From positions 11,354,501-11,418,500 of the forward strand of contig NC_056752.1 of the NCBI RefSeq assembly GCF_018687715.1: a stretch of DNA of 64,000 nt, in the 5' to 3' direction. Source of the stretch: Carya illinoinensis (taxonomy: Eukaryota; Streptophyta; Magnoliopsida; Fagales; Juglandaceae). Positions 41,651-53,345 of this stretch are shown here, piece by piece. The notes beneath the pieces were generated by a model. It saw only the letters and a program-made list of their open reading frames with translations. It ran no database searches and was not told the DNA's origin. Numbering within the stretch: position 1 is the stretch's first letter; the number at the start of each line of letters is the position of its first letter. Made by a program: the position numbers and the translations under genes.

Positions 41651-43060
41651 ATTTCACAGGTTTGTTGAAATTCCTTAGAAAAATCAATATACATTCACTT
41701 TGTTAGGTTTTTTATAATTAGCAAAGTGCCTATTCCAACTTGCAATTTCTTTAGTCTTTTTTATTGTTACCAAGTTGCAGATACCTTTATTTTATAAATA
41801 TGAGAGTTGCTTTGTAAATTATTGATTTCAACATGTTCAAAACTTTGTTATTTATTTTGGCATCAATGGCTTCCTGATGTAGGTAGAAGCAGAAACACTA
41901 TCCGGAAATGGACCATGTAAGGAAGGGAATTTTGGAGCTCATCACCTAGCACGGCATCAGCAAGCTTGTTATGGGAGCAACTACAAATAGGCACTACTTA
42001 AAGTACTAACTTCAAAGGATTTTTCTCTTTTTCACTTCTAACCATCACGTTCATATTCATTGCCATTTGAATCTATTGTGAACCTCTAAAGGTAGAATTC
42101 CCAACGTCTATACTATCAGTTGTGCAAATATTTTGCAAATTCAACACTTGAATGGGCAGCATGGCAGCACCAAAAGGAAAGGCAAAAATCTACAACTAGA
42201 TCGTCAACATATATGAGATCACCATCTGAGAAGACAAATATTAGTGTAGCATCCTCCAGTTCAGCTTAAGTTTCGTTCTGCAGTGAAGGTGGAAGCAAAA
42301 CAATCATTTTTTATTTTAATGGTATTGAAGAGCTACCAATTCCAAAGAGAAAGTTTGATGAGGAAGGGAGCTAAGATGAATGCACTAAATCTTCAAGGAG
42401 GTATCCTCCTAATTTAGGTTATTCAACCTGCTCTTCTAATTGAGCATGTGACATAACTTGGGTTTCATCTACTAGGTATGAGGGGAGTCTCAATGAGTGA
42501 GAGGTAAGCTCACTCCTCTGTTCAATGAGAATCTTCACCATTCATTAATAGTTCAATGAAAAATTCTTGTATTTGATACATTTATATGTTAAGGAGATTT
42601 TAACAATTTTCAAGTTACAAGTTGAGATCTTTGGAACTAATCATCTTAGTGATTCAAATGTTTGTGGCAAGGTTTCTAAACTTGCATATTTGACTGATTC
42701 TAGCAGCATGGAAATATAAATGACACTCTTTGTGCTCAACTTCAACAAGCCATAGTAGAGGCTAAAAAGGGTAGCCGATAAGCTCTTCAAGAGGTAGAGA
42801 GGTGTGGCAAAGCTAAAAAAGATGTAGTGGAGACTATGCACAAGGTAATTACAGTATCGAACTCGATGGGTTTGGAGTTCAAAAGGAGGGTCATGTCTCA
42901 CCGCATTGAACTCGATGGGTTAGTCGTTTCTCTTCAAAAGCCATGGATGGAGTTTTAACTCTTCCTCTTTCCAATAAACTCCAAAATGTCAATATGTTTT
43001 TCAAGCCATCCAAACCCTGATTTTTCGATTCAATAATATAGAGTTTTCCTGCCCATAACT
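41651..43060. other. Non-coding or degenerate stretch with a possible coiled-coil coding relic
   Basis: Plus strand about 42,730-42,955 reads LCAQLQQAIVEAKKGS, stop, ALQEVERCGKAKKDVVETMHK and MSHRIELDGLVVSLQKP in one frame. This looks like a decayed coiled-coil protein, possibly the C-terminal part of a plant-mobile-domain type protein. About 42,150-42,375 also reads WAAWQHQKERQK...FYFNGIEELPIPKRKFDEE. Neither is intact and I cannot name a family with confidence. Confidence 0.35.
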
Positions 43061-43061
43061 C

Positions 43062-43215
43062 CACATGTCACACTTTATTTTATTTTACTTTACTTTTTCT
43101 AATTTATTTTTTTAAATTAATTAAATTCTTCTACTCATCATCTATTTATCACACATTTGATAAGAGAGAAAAATAAAAAGTATAATGTGTGGTGTGTGAG
43201 GATGATGAATAGAAT
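43062..43215. mobile_element. Stem-loop MITE, copy 1 (inverse of 56,437-56,580)
   Basis: Words ccacatgtcacactttatt, attcttctactcatcatct, tttatcacacatttgataa and ataatgtgtggtgtgtgag reappear in inverse orientation at 56,437-56,580. No coding sequence. Ends approximate. Confidence 0.65.
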
Positions 43216-43857
43216 TGTTCATAATAAAATAGTCCCCAAACTTTTTATTTTTATTTTTATTTTTTGTTCTTTTAGATTCTTTACTTATATATATTGGCTC
43301 TTAACAATTTTTTATGGTTTTATTTATTTATTTTTAATTTTATACATTTTTTATTTGAAAAGTGCTAGATTAATAAGCGATTCATAGAAATATGTGACAA
43401 TGCAATATGTTTGAATTAATTTAGGGTTAGAAAAACTTACAATCTAGCTATTATATAAAACATATAAATTTATAAATTTATTTTTATAAAATTCTTTACA
43501 GGTAAAATATTTATTATTTTAAATAAAAGATTTATATTATTCAAATTTTATATATACTTTTAAAGCTTATATATTGGATATGAGTACTCACGTCTATCTT
43601 TCCCTTTCTTTTGTTCCTTCTCTCACTTGTTACAATAAAGAAATGACAAACCAATCGAGTCACAATTGAATTTATAACACATTTGACATGTGTGCTCAAA
43701 GCTTTGCAATGCCAAATAAAAAATAATACCCCTTCAATGAGAGTGGAGTAATATCCCCTCGCTACCCATTCTTAGGGTCGAAAAAATATTCAAAAATTCA
43801 ATTCTAATTTTGACTTTGCTCTGACTTACCCATCCTTGAATAGTGGTGTTTTTTCTT

Positions 43858-44003
43858 CGAGTAATGATACATATAGTCATTTTTATGTACTTTCTACACA
43901 TTCCACTGATGTGATTGACTACATCAATTTTATTAATACACAACCAATCACATCAATGGAGTGCATAAAAGAGCACGCAAAAATGATTGCATATAGAATT
44001 TTT
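43858..44003. mobile_element. Stem-loop MITE with about 50-bp inverted repeats
   Basis: Left arm catatagtcatttttatgta...ccactgatgtgattg pairs with the complement of right arm caatcacatcaatggagtgc...gcaaaaatgattgcatatag. Block B (about 19,712-19,722) is the uninterrupted site. Related to the 19,874-20,004 element. Ends approximate. Confidence 0.75.
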
Positions 44004-44378
44004 GTTTTTCTTCTTTTATTGTTTCTTTCTATTTTTAATTCTTTAATTTTCTTTTTCCTTTTTAATTGGCCCCTTTTTTAATTTTAGAATTGTCTCAAAT
44101 TATAAACATGTATCGGGTTTGGATAGTCTCAAATTTTAGAGTTGTCCCATGATTTTGGAGACATGGAACAAATAATTTATTAGTTGACTTAACCAAATAT
44201 AAATGAAAGGACATATTTGAAATAAAAAAAAAATATTTTAAGAAATATTTTAGTATTTAAATTGTATGCTATTTTTCATTTTTTGAAATTTAAAAAACAA
44301 TGGTTGTTGATTTAAACAAAGCCTCCTCTCTTCAAAAACTCTCTCACTGAAGATGATCCCCACCAAATATGAGGGAGG

Positions 44379-44719
44379 TGTTGGGGTTGTATTACATTGA
44401 GGTTGGAATGGGTTGGTGGTCAGTTTATAAGTGTGAGGGAAAATCTCACCTCTTGAGCTAGCTTTTGAGGTTGAGAAAGGCTCGAGACCACCCAACACTG
44501 GTATCAAAACTCAGGTTTACCAACAATCTCGCCCGCAGTCCGTAGGAGAAACAGGTTGTCGCTGCTCCGACCCAGGGCCTAATGTATGAGAGGGAGATTA
44601 TTGGGGTTATCCCACATTGATTATGAAAGGGGTTTGTAATCAATTTATAAGTTTGAGGGAAAGTTTCACCTCTTAAGCTAGTTTTTGAGATTGAGAGAGA
44701 AATCCAAGACCACCCAACA
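44379..44719 (+). mobile_element. TRIM (terminal-repeat retrotransposon in miniature), 341 bp
   Basis: LTRs at 44,379-44,497 (119 bp) and 44,599-44,719 (121 bp), both reading t[ga]ttggggtt...gaccacccaaca. Primer-site-like ctGGTATCA directly follows LTR 1, and a purine tract (gagagggaga, about 44,589-44,596) precedes LTR 2. Flanks ggagg / ggag match, and the paralogue in block B (about 20,385-20,400, tatgagggaggcccctcc) is the empty site. No coding capacity; mobilised in trans. Confidence 0.9.
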
Positions 44720-45302
44720 GGAGCCCCTCCCTTTCTATTACTCTTATCGCTTACTTGCCCATATTCGCACGAACTACTCCCTTGCAACTCTCAGCCCATC
44801 AATCTACCTATAATAAAAAATAAGACAAATGATATAATTGGCGTGTGAAGCTCCTCACATAGATTTTGTGAATAGATCTGACATCTCAAGTCTTTAATTC
44901 TAGTTTACCCCACATCGACCTCCCATGTGTGGACCCCATGTATCGATATAATAACAAACGTGTGTTTTTATATAGAACATAAGCAATATAGATCTTCTTG
45001 AGCATCTGATTTATCTATATATACTTCATTCTCCATAACTAACCATCATGAGAAGGAGGAAACAAGTCTCTTCAATAGCCAACCAATACACAACTTGTCA
45101 CAATCTCCAACCATACCGTTATAATTTGCCAATTGTATTATTAGAAATCATGATCATTTGGCTTGCATCTTAGACGATCATGGAGATGGGTTAGGACCAA
45201 TTTATAAGCTCTAGAACCCTTTTTTTGGTTTGTTCTATTATAATAAGGTATTGGCTAGGATCTTAACCCTTTTTTATGCATCTTGCTGCTTTTGAAAAAT
45301 GA

Positions 45303-46769
45303 TGTTGCCCCGATGACTAACACAAGAGGAGGGGTGAATTGAGTTATATTTGAGAAAATAACAATTATAAATTAAATATACAATATAAAATATAAACAAA
45401 ATGCGAAACAGTAATAAATATAAAGAGTAAGGGTAAGAGAGAAGCAAACTCAGTATGTTAACGAGGTTTGGCCCCACTGCCTACGTCCTCGCCTCAAGCT
45501 ACCCCTTGAGGATCCCCAAATTCACTATTCAACCTCCTTCAGGTGGAGATAGAAACCTATTACACCTTTGAACAACACCGCTACAAAGGATCCGTGTAGA
45601 ACACCCTCTACACTTGCAATCACCTTACACGTAGTGATTCAACTATTCCCCATGTAGAACACTTTCTACACGCACAAGGGTTATACACACCCTTTTTCTG
45701 ATACAAGAGCTGATAGTGGGTAGGTTATCAGAAAACACTCCTCAATGAGTGAAATAAGAACAATACAGCGCAAACTATATCTCTCAAAATGAACAAGAAT
45801 TAAAGCTCAATGCTTAGAGAAGAGAGAATGAAAGTTTTGAATGAATGTTGTATGGTCTGGATGTTGTAAATGTGAAGCTCTCAAATGATCTATTTATAGG
45901 CATATGAGACTTCATATTCAAATTTAAAAAGATTCACATGTCAAAGACAATATCATTCACTTTTTCAAAAAAATCAAACCTAATCTTTTACTTCTGGCAT
46001 ATGACAAAAGGAGCACACTTTTCTTTTCAAAAAATTCAAACCTAATCTTTTACTTTTTGTATATGACAAAAGGAGCACACTTTACTTTTCAAAAAATTCA
46101 AACCTAATCTTTTAATCTTTGCATATGACAAAAAGAGCTCACTTTCCTTTTCAAAAAATTCAAACCTAATTTTTTACTTTTTGTATATGACAAAAGGAGC
46201 ACACTTTACTTTTCAAAATTTTCAAACAAAATTATCTACCTTTTGTGTAAGTCTAAAAAAAATCAATCACTTTTGAAAATATTCAAATAAAACATGCATA
46301 TGTGAAAGATGACAATCAATCATCTTTAATATTTTCAAAGTTCAACCCTTTAATCAAGGCATGCACATGTAAAAGATGACAATCAATCACCTTTAATATT
46401 TTCAAAATTCAACCCTTTAATCAAGACATGCACATGTAAAAGATAACAATCAATCATCTTTCAAAATTTTCAAATTTAATTTTCAAAAATATTCATGCAC
46501 ATGTGGAAAATGTATTTTAATGCTTTATGATAAAATATTAATTTTGAGTATTAATCCTAATTTTAAATTTTAATAGATTTACAACATTACTCTATGACTT
46601 TAATGTGAACTTGTTTCCTTCTTGCTCATGCTTGGTTTTTTGATGTGCTTGACTCCATTGTGTGGATAACTTGAGCTTGAAACTCCTTTATTCTTTGAAT
46701 TCATTTATTATCATCAAAATTCATGTGTAGATTTATAATCACATGAAACTTGAAACCTTAGGTTCAACA
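45303..46769. repeat. Solo LTR, 1,467 bp, with perfect 5-bp target duplication
   Basis: TGTTGCCCCG...GGTTCAACA flanked by AATGA (45,298-45,302 and 46,770-46,774). The paralogous sequence near 52,922 (gataaatgaaatgc) has a single copy and no LTR. Homologous to the LTR at 35,592-36,978. It contains a 62-bp tandem array at about 45,957-46,215 (four units). Orientation is inferred as reverse strand from the 35,592 copy. Confidence 0.92.
45957..46215. repeat. 62-bp tandem repeats inside the solo LTR
   Basis: The word aaacctaatcttttac-like (taatctttta at 45,981, 46,043, 46,105 and a variant at 46,167) recurs with exactly 62-bp spacing, together with catatgacaaaaggagcaca. The related LTR at 36,240-36,400 has only about two degenerate units, accounting for the length difference. 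Confidence 0.9.
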
Positions 46770-47205
46770 AATGAAATGCTTGCTTAGGTTAAAAAAAGAC
46801 AAGAAGCATCGAACAAACCACCTTTGTCAACGTTAACTTAATCTAGAGGTTAATACTTGATCAATATATCTCTTTATATATTCAAAAAATAAGTAGAGGC
46901 TAATTGCGTGCCAAGAGACAATAATACAATAGACAGTAAAAATCTGAATCTCTTACCTCTGAAGGAATGAAATTTAGATGTATTAAAGACTAGAAAGAGT
47001 ACCAACTATGAAAGCACATTGTTGGGCCCACTAAAATGAGTTCATCTTCCACATTGACTTGCACCTAAAAGAAACCACGGCCTAGAAAATGATAAAAGAA
47101 TCCTCGAATTACATTTTGACATTATATGGTTGGTGAAGGAATCATTTGATTATGCTTTATATGCATGATTTATGAGTTATGAATGAGCTTTAATTTGAAA
47201 GCTAT

Positions 47206-48463
47206 ATATATATATAGCTTTAAGTATCTCATAACTTTCTTAGCTGCTTTCCAATGCTCTTGCCCTAGATTCGACTGAAACCTACTAAGAACATTGACTG
47301 CATAGGCTATATCTTCTTTAGCACAAACTTGAGCATACATCAAACTCCCCACAACACTAGCATATGGTAATGTCTTCATAGATTCCCTTTCTAGCTCATT
47401 CGTAGGACATTGAGTTTTATTGAATTTATCTCCTTTGTAGTACACGTCATATATAAGTCTTTTGAGAAAGTCCCAACAAGCCACGAGCTCGATCACAACA
47501 TATTTCAATGCCAAACACAAATGAGGCTTCTCCAATACCTTTCATCTCAAAATTAGCAGATAACATTTTTTTTGTCTCATAAAGTAACCCCAAGTCACTG
47601 CTAGCAAGCAAAATGTCATCAACATACAAAATAAGAAAAATAGAATTTCTCCCATTGGTCTTGCGATATATGCACTGGTCAACTGTATTTTCAACAAAAC
47701 CAAGAGAAGTTACAACCTCGTCAAACTTCAAATATCACTGTCGAGATATTTGCTTTAGGCCATATAAGGATTTATTTAACTTACATACCAAGTTTTATTT
47801 TTCCTTCACAACAAAACCTTCTAGTTGTCTCATGTAAACCTTTTCATAAAGATCTTCATCAAAAAATGTTGTCTTTACATTTATTTGAAAAAGTTCCAAA
47901 TCATAGTGTGCCACAAGTTCCATGATAATTCTAAAAGAATCCTTGGATGAAACTGGTGAAAAAGTTTCATTATAGTCAATACCCTCTCGCTAAGTAAACC
48001 CTTTTTACAACTAATCTTGTCTTCTTTCGTTCAACATTCCTTTTTTAGTCTAATTTACTTTTGAAAATCTACTTGTTCTCTATGGCCTTAGCATCTGGAT
48101 AAAGCTCAACAAGTTCCCAAACTCTATTTTTTTCCATAGAATCATTTCATATTCAATAGCACTTAACCATTTATATGATTCAGGACATGTCAAGGCTTGC
48201 TTAAAAGTAACAGGATCAACAATATGTCCAATATTAAAATCATTCTCTAACAAATAGACAATGTAATCAGTAGGCAATGTAGATTTTCTTTCCCTTTGTA
48301 ATATTTTGACTTGTGGCTCAAAAACTGACTCAATTGCTGTTGAAAGTTCTTCTTGTTGTCCAGGTTCTTCACTAACAATTTCAATTGGTTGAGAAACAAA
48401 TCTTTCCTGTATAATAGGAACTAGAACAACAACTTGATTAGGTTCAACAAAAATTTCCTTCAA
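47206..48463 (-). pseudogene. Copia 3 reverse transcriptase (truncated)
   Basis: DPVTFKQALTCPESYKWLSAIEYEM (pre-RT), a broken N-terminal RT, then LGFVENTVDQCIYRKTN, LILYVDDILLASSD (YVDD intact), LGLSQKTYI, and after a frameshift ASVVGSLMYAQVCAKEDIAYAV...HWKAAKKVMRYLK. It ends in AT-rich sequence with no RNase H. Of the three LTR-element RTs here, this is the only one that keeps YxDD, but the frame is broken. Confidence 0.85.
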
Positions 48464-48559
48464 TACAAAACTCTCACTATCACCAACATTATTCTAAAAA
48501 AATATGGCAGTAATGGACTTAACAATTCTAGTGCCACGATTAGGACAATAGAATTTATA

Positions 48560-49300
48560 TCATTTTGATCTATCTGGGTATCCAATAAAATAACCAAGAG
48601 TAGATTTTGGGTCTAATTTCTTTTCAAGAGTATTATGATTCCTAACCTCAGTTAGACATCCCAAAACTCTGAAATGAGCCAAACTTGGCTTACGACTTGT
48701 CCACAATTTAAAATGAGTTTTTGAAACAACTTTACCGGGAATCCTGTTTAAAATGTTCATAACAATTTTAAAAGCTTCACCCCATAGATATTCTAACAAA
48801 TTTGTTCTGGTCATCATACTCCTAACCATATACTTTAGAGTCCAGTTTCGTCTTTCAAAAATATCATTATGCTCGGGGGTCCCTGATATGGTGTATTGAG
48901 GCACTATCCCACATCCTTATAAAAATTTTACAAAATCACACATGTTTTGACTAGACTCATCATACTTCCCATAATACTCACCACCACGATCAGATCTTAC
49001 AACTTTAATACTTTTCTCACATTGTTTCTGTACTTCTATTTTGAATATCTTAAATTTCTTAAGAGCAAGGGATTTATCATTATTAAGATAAATATATCTA
49101 TAGCGAGAAAAATCATCAATAAAAGTTATGAAGTATTTATTTTAACATATGATAAAAGGTAAAGGTCCACTAATGTTGGTATGTATCAAGTCTAAAATAC
49201 CATCGCTTCTAGTAGAACCATTCCTTGTGGATTTAGTTAACTTTCCTTTTATATAGTCCACATAGGTGTTAAAATCTGAAATATCTAGTGAGAGAAGTAT
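48560..49300 (-). pseudogene. Copia 3 integrase
   Basis: Reverse strand: FITFIDDFSRYRYIY (about 49,125), VRSDRGGEYYGKYDES (about 48,980, second Asp), then 48,560-48,904 MPQYTISGTPEHN...ERRNWTLKYMVRSMM (Glu block), LNRIPGKVVSKTHFKLW and LGYFIGYPDRSK. The catalytic triad is visible but split over frames. Confidence 0.85.
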
Positions 49301-49699
49301 CTCTACTTTTACCAATCTCTACATTCTTTTATTTGAAATGTGCCATAACCTCTTGTGCCACAACATAGAAGATGATTCACGGATTAAAAACCTTTTTTTT
49401 TTTCTCCACTAGTTATGCAAAAAACTTCACCAAAAGGAGCCAAAGATATTCTATATAAACCATCACATCAAATGCCATTTCCAACTAAACAAGAATCATA
49501 AAACAACTCAACCATTCCATTACCAGATTTAAAAAAAAAAAAAATCCTGAATTATCAAGTTTTAATATATAAATTAAATTCTATCTAATTGTCAGTATAA
49601 AAATTGTGTTATCCAAAACAAGAGAAAAACCAAACTCCAACGATACCTTTACTACTTCTATAAACTCGACCTTCACTTGAACTCAATTCCTAACTCACA

Positions 49700-50690
49700 A
49701 GTTTACTTCATTCTCACTTGGCCTCTGTTTACTTATGAACCCCTGCAAGGAATTCGCAATATGAATACTTGCACTTGAATCTATCCACCAAGAATTTAAA
49801 GGTACATCTACTAAAGAAGACTCAAAACAAATTAAGACCAAGGAAGTACTTGCCGAGTTCTTCTTCTCTAACCAAGCCTTAAAATTAAAACAATCCTTTT
49901 GCCAATGACCATTCTTTTTAGAAAACTTATATTGATTATTTTTCTTTCTAGTTCCTTTAGGACTACCAGAAGTTTGACCTCCAAACTTTTTATTGTGCTG
50001 ATTGTGATGTGACTTATTACCTTTATGGAACTTAGACTTATGATTATGAGAAGCCCCTTGTTCTGTTGTGGCTAAAAAGCCAATTGCACAGTTTCAACAG
50101 TCTTACAACGCATCCTATACTTTCCCTTGGGCACATACTACTATTAAATCATTTAAATCTCATTTATCCTACTGAACGTTATAAGAAACCTTTAGCTGAT
50201 TAAACTTGTTAGGAATGCTATTGAGAACATAATAGACCAAAAAAGGCTGACAATGGGAATTTTAAGGGCTTCTAGCTTAGAGGATATATGTATCTTTTTC
50301 AGAATGTACTCCCTAACTCCACTTATACCATCATATTTCATACTCATTAGTCTATCCATTAGGTCTCCAGTTCAGCTTTATCAGACTCAACAAACCTTTG
50401 TCCTATGGCATCTACAAAATTTTTAGCATTGTCATTATCTGGAATAGCTCCCATAATGGAATCATATATAGAACGTTTGATGATATTTAAATAAAGTCTG
50501 TTAGCTCTTTCCCACTTTTGATATTCAGCAGTGCTCTTATCAGTAGGTTTTGAAAGCTACTCCTCCAAGACAAAATCTAATCCCAAAAGACCAAGTGTTA
50601 TTTTCACGTCTCGTTTCCATCTCACAAAATTATTTCCAGTTAAAGTTTCAATAGCAAATAATTGACTTGAAAGAGAGGAAGCGCTCAAAA
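49700..50690 (-). pseudogene. Copia 3 gag and protease start
   Basis: Gag: IETLTGNNFVRWKRDVKITLGL, KWERANRLYLNIIKRSIYDS, GAIPDNDNAKNFVDAIGQRF (about 50,660-50,390). The protease motif near 49,780 reads NSWWIDSSASIHIAN, with DSG altered to DSS. Numerous stops. Confidence 0.8.
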
Positions 50691-50699
50691 CTGTGAAAA

Positions 50700-52340
50700 C
50701 GTGAAACAATACATTTTATCTAATTATCATTCAAACTTCATGCATGCAATCAATGGATAATAAAAAATCTATCTAATTAACATGGGCTATTAATTAGACA
50801 GTCTGTAATTAAGTTCGAAACAATATAAGCTTCATTACTGTAAGAGACTTGGTGCACATTATAAAGTCACATTTGGACTGACTAAACAATATGCTATAAG
50901 GTATTCTTAAAACATATCATGAAGCTAATCAATAAAATCACATCAGTTTTTGAAATACCATCACCTTTAGGTAGAAGGAAATTTCTAGACTAATGCAATC
51001 TCATTAACTACCTCATATCATTTTTCAAAATATCAAATACAATAACACCTTTGGGCAAGATATTATGTGCAATAATTTAAAAAAGTAATGATATACTCTT
51101 TTTTTTAATAGATATAAATGAATAAATATCAATGAGTATGCCACTTTGGCAGCTACCATCCACTAATATTTCAAAAGATTTCTCTTTATGAAAAAATAAG
51201 GATAGTTATGATGCCCAATCAAATTTAATTACAAAATAGTAATCAAAATCATCAATTTGACACAATTAAAGTCAAAAGTTCAAATGTGATTGAGAGACAA
51301 AACAATATGAAAAGATCGAGCATATATGACAAAAGATATGTCTAAAATTAAATATGAACTTGAAAAGCATATATTTACAAAAGAATGCTTATAATAGCTT
51401 ACAAAATTAATATGCATCCAAAAACATACTTAAAGAGAGAGTACATATATGCATAGATCATATAAGACACTGAATATTCACCAGAAAATTTATTACAATA
51501 ATCAATACACTGTAACCCCTTGAAAAAATGTGTAAATAATATTTAAAATTATAAAACAATGTCTTATCATGGTACTAAGATTTTTCAAAAAACATATAAA
51601 AATTTAATAAGGCATGTTAATAATTTTGGAAAATAGAAATAGACAATAAACAATTTTCCCAAGGTCTCACGTGCCGCACGGGCCACCAAATGCGCGTGGG
51701 CATCATCTTGTTTAGAGGGAAATCATCTTCAACCTCTAACTGGGCCCTGTGTCGGGTTGTGGATTTGCTGATCTGGGTCAATAGGTTTCCAATTTGGTTT
51801 TTCTCAATTTCTTCCAATTTTTGAGTCAAAAAACAAAATTTATTTAGAGGAAAATATATTTAGAACCCGAAGAAAAACATATATAGTGTTTTAAAACAAT
51901 GGGTATCAATGTTTGATGTAAATGTTTTAAACTTTGAAATGGGGATGAACCCTAATTTTTGTAAAACTCAAAATTGAAACAAAGCAATGAAATAGAAGTA
52001 TCTAAAACAAGTAAACAACACACCTAAAAATAATTTTGATATACTTTTGATAAATTTTATCAGTCTTTGAATTATTTTTATGGGATTCAATTTTCTTTTC
52101 ACTAAATGGTTCTAAAAAATAAAAAAATTAAACAAATTCATGAAACATAACCATAAGGCCCAATTAATACATCAAAAGAACAAGGAGATTGAGAGGAATA
52201 AAATGCCAAACGTTTTGAAGATTTACAACAAACAAATTTCAACAAATTTGATTTTGAGTATTCGGGTTGTTTAAGAAAAAAAATGAAAAATACAAAACAT
52301 ACAAACACTATTTTATGAAGGATTCAGATTCTAGCATGAA
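50700..52340. other. Copia 3 leader region between primer site and gag
   Basis: About 1.6 kb of AT-rich sequence with no coding similarity between the primer site and the recognisable gag start. It may contain an unrecognised insertion; copia leaders are usually much shorter. Confidence 0.4.
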
Positions 52341-52358
52341 ACCCGCTCTAATACCAAT

Positions 52359-52857
52359 TGTTGTAGATATTGTCAATCATGCTAAGAAATTAAGAATAAG
52401 AATCATAATCATCAAATTACAGTTTAGAAAAATACTCGTGGAAGACATCTTGAAAGCAAATCTTGATATTTCACAAATATTAGCAGCCAAATCTTCCTTT
52501 CTTAGTCCTTACAAAATATTAGTTTTCAATAGGGCAAGCCAATAGACACATATGAAGAGGAGAGGGAACTTAGAGCCATATATAGAAAACTTATGAAGTC
52601 CTCCCATTAAAGACTCAAATTCCAATAAGATTTAGGAAATTTCTAGAATAAAACCTTTAAATTTCCTGGCCTATATATGAAATTTACCACATTAAAGAGG
52701 GTATAATCCTATAATACTAAGGTGCAAAAAATCCTAAAAGATCACTCAACATATTGGATTTAACCAAAGTACCATTATGAGCTATATATCTAACCTGTTT
52801 TTATAAAATATAAAATATGCAATCAAATCAAGCCCATATTTTGAAAAAATTCTAACA
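52359..52857 (-). repeat. 5' LTR of copia 3
   Basis: 499 bp, plus strand tgttgtagatattg...aaaaattctaaca, abutting the primer-site complement. No partner LTR in the window, so length and age cannot be cross-checked. Confidence 0.75.
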
Positions 52858-52861
52858 CTAC

Positions 52862-53345
52862 TACTATAATAAGTTGTTGGCTGGGATCTTAACCCTTTCC
52901 TTATGCATCTTGCTGCTTTTGATAAATGAAATGCTTGCTTCGGTTAAAGAAAGACAAGAAGCATCAAACAAACCATCTTATGTCAACGTTAACTTAATCT
53001 AAAGGTTAATACTTGATCAATTATCTCTTTATATATATTCAGAAAATAAGTAGAGGCTAATCGTGTGCCAAGAGACAATAATAAAATAGACAGTGAAAAT
53101 CTGAATCTCTTACCTCTGAAGGAATGAAATTTAGATGTATTACAGACTAGAGAGAGCACCAACTATGAAAGCACATTGTTGGGCCCACTAAAATGAGTTC
53201 ATCTTCCACACTGACTTGCACCTAAAAGAAACCATGGCCTAGAAAATGAAAAAAGAATCTTTGAATTACATTTTGACATTACATGGTTGGTGAAGGAATC
53301 ATTTATTAATCTTTATACGCATGATTTATGTGTTATGCAAGCTAT
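52862..53345. repeat. Block C' part 2: duplicate of 45,225-45,302 + 46,770-47,160
   Basis: Matches the left-hand flank of copia 3, but without the solo LTR: ggatcttaacccttt, atgcatcttgctgctttt, gataaatgaaatgcttgctt, gttaacttaatct, aggctaat, cattttgacatta. Both sides of copia 3 therefore carry the same sequence. Confidence 0.88.

Larger units (their letters stand above)
43290..44760. repeat. Segmental-duplication block B' (paralogue of 19,190-20,400)
   Basis: Same order of non-coding words as block B, interrupted here by a MITE (43,858-44,003) and a TRIM (44,379-44,719) that block B lacks. It lacks both MITEs found in block B. Confidence 0.85.
44985..47205. repeat. Block C' part 1, interrupted by a solo LTR
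   Basis: 44,985-45,302 and 46,770-47,205 together match 27,690-28,330. The last part (about 46,770-47,160) also recurs at 52,860-53,335 with the words gaccaa... aatgaaatgcttgctt, cgttaacttaatcta, agtagaggctaat and cattttgacatta. No gene. Confidence 0.85.
47206..52857 (-). mobile_element. Ty1/copia element 3 (TNT1-94-like), 3' part truncated
   Basis: Reverse-strand element. The 5' LTR is at 52,359-52,857 (499 bp; plus strand tgttgtagat...ttctaaca) and the primer-site complement gctctaataccaat at 52,345-52,358. Then gag (about 50,690-49,860), protease, integrase (about 49,290-48,560) and RT (about 48,220-47,206) follow. It stops within the sequence just after MRYLK, so RNase H and the 3' LTR are gone. 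The truncation meets a copy of the same repeat that flanks its other end. Confidence 0.85.

Noticed and set aside
45957..46215. 62-bp tandem repeats considered as an independent satellite
   Set aside because: They lie wholly within a solo LTR defined by target duplications and are partly present in the related LTR at 35,592.
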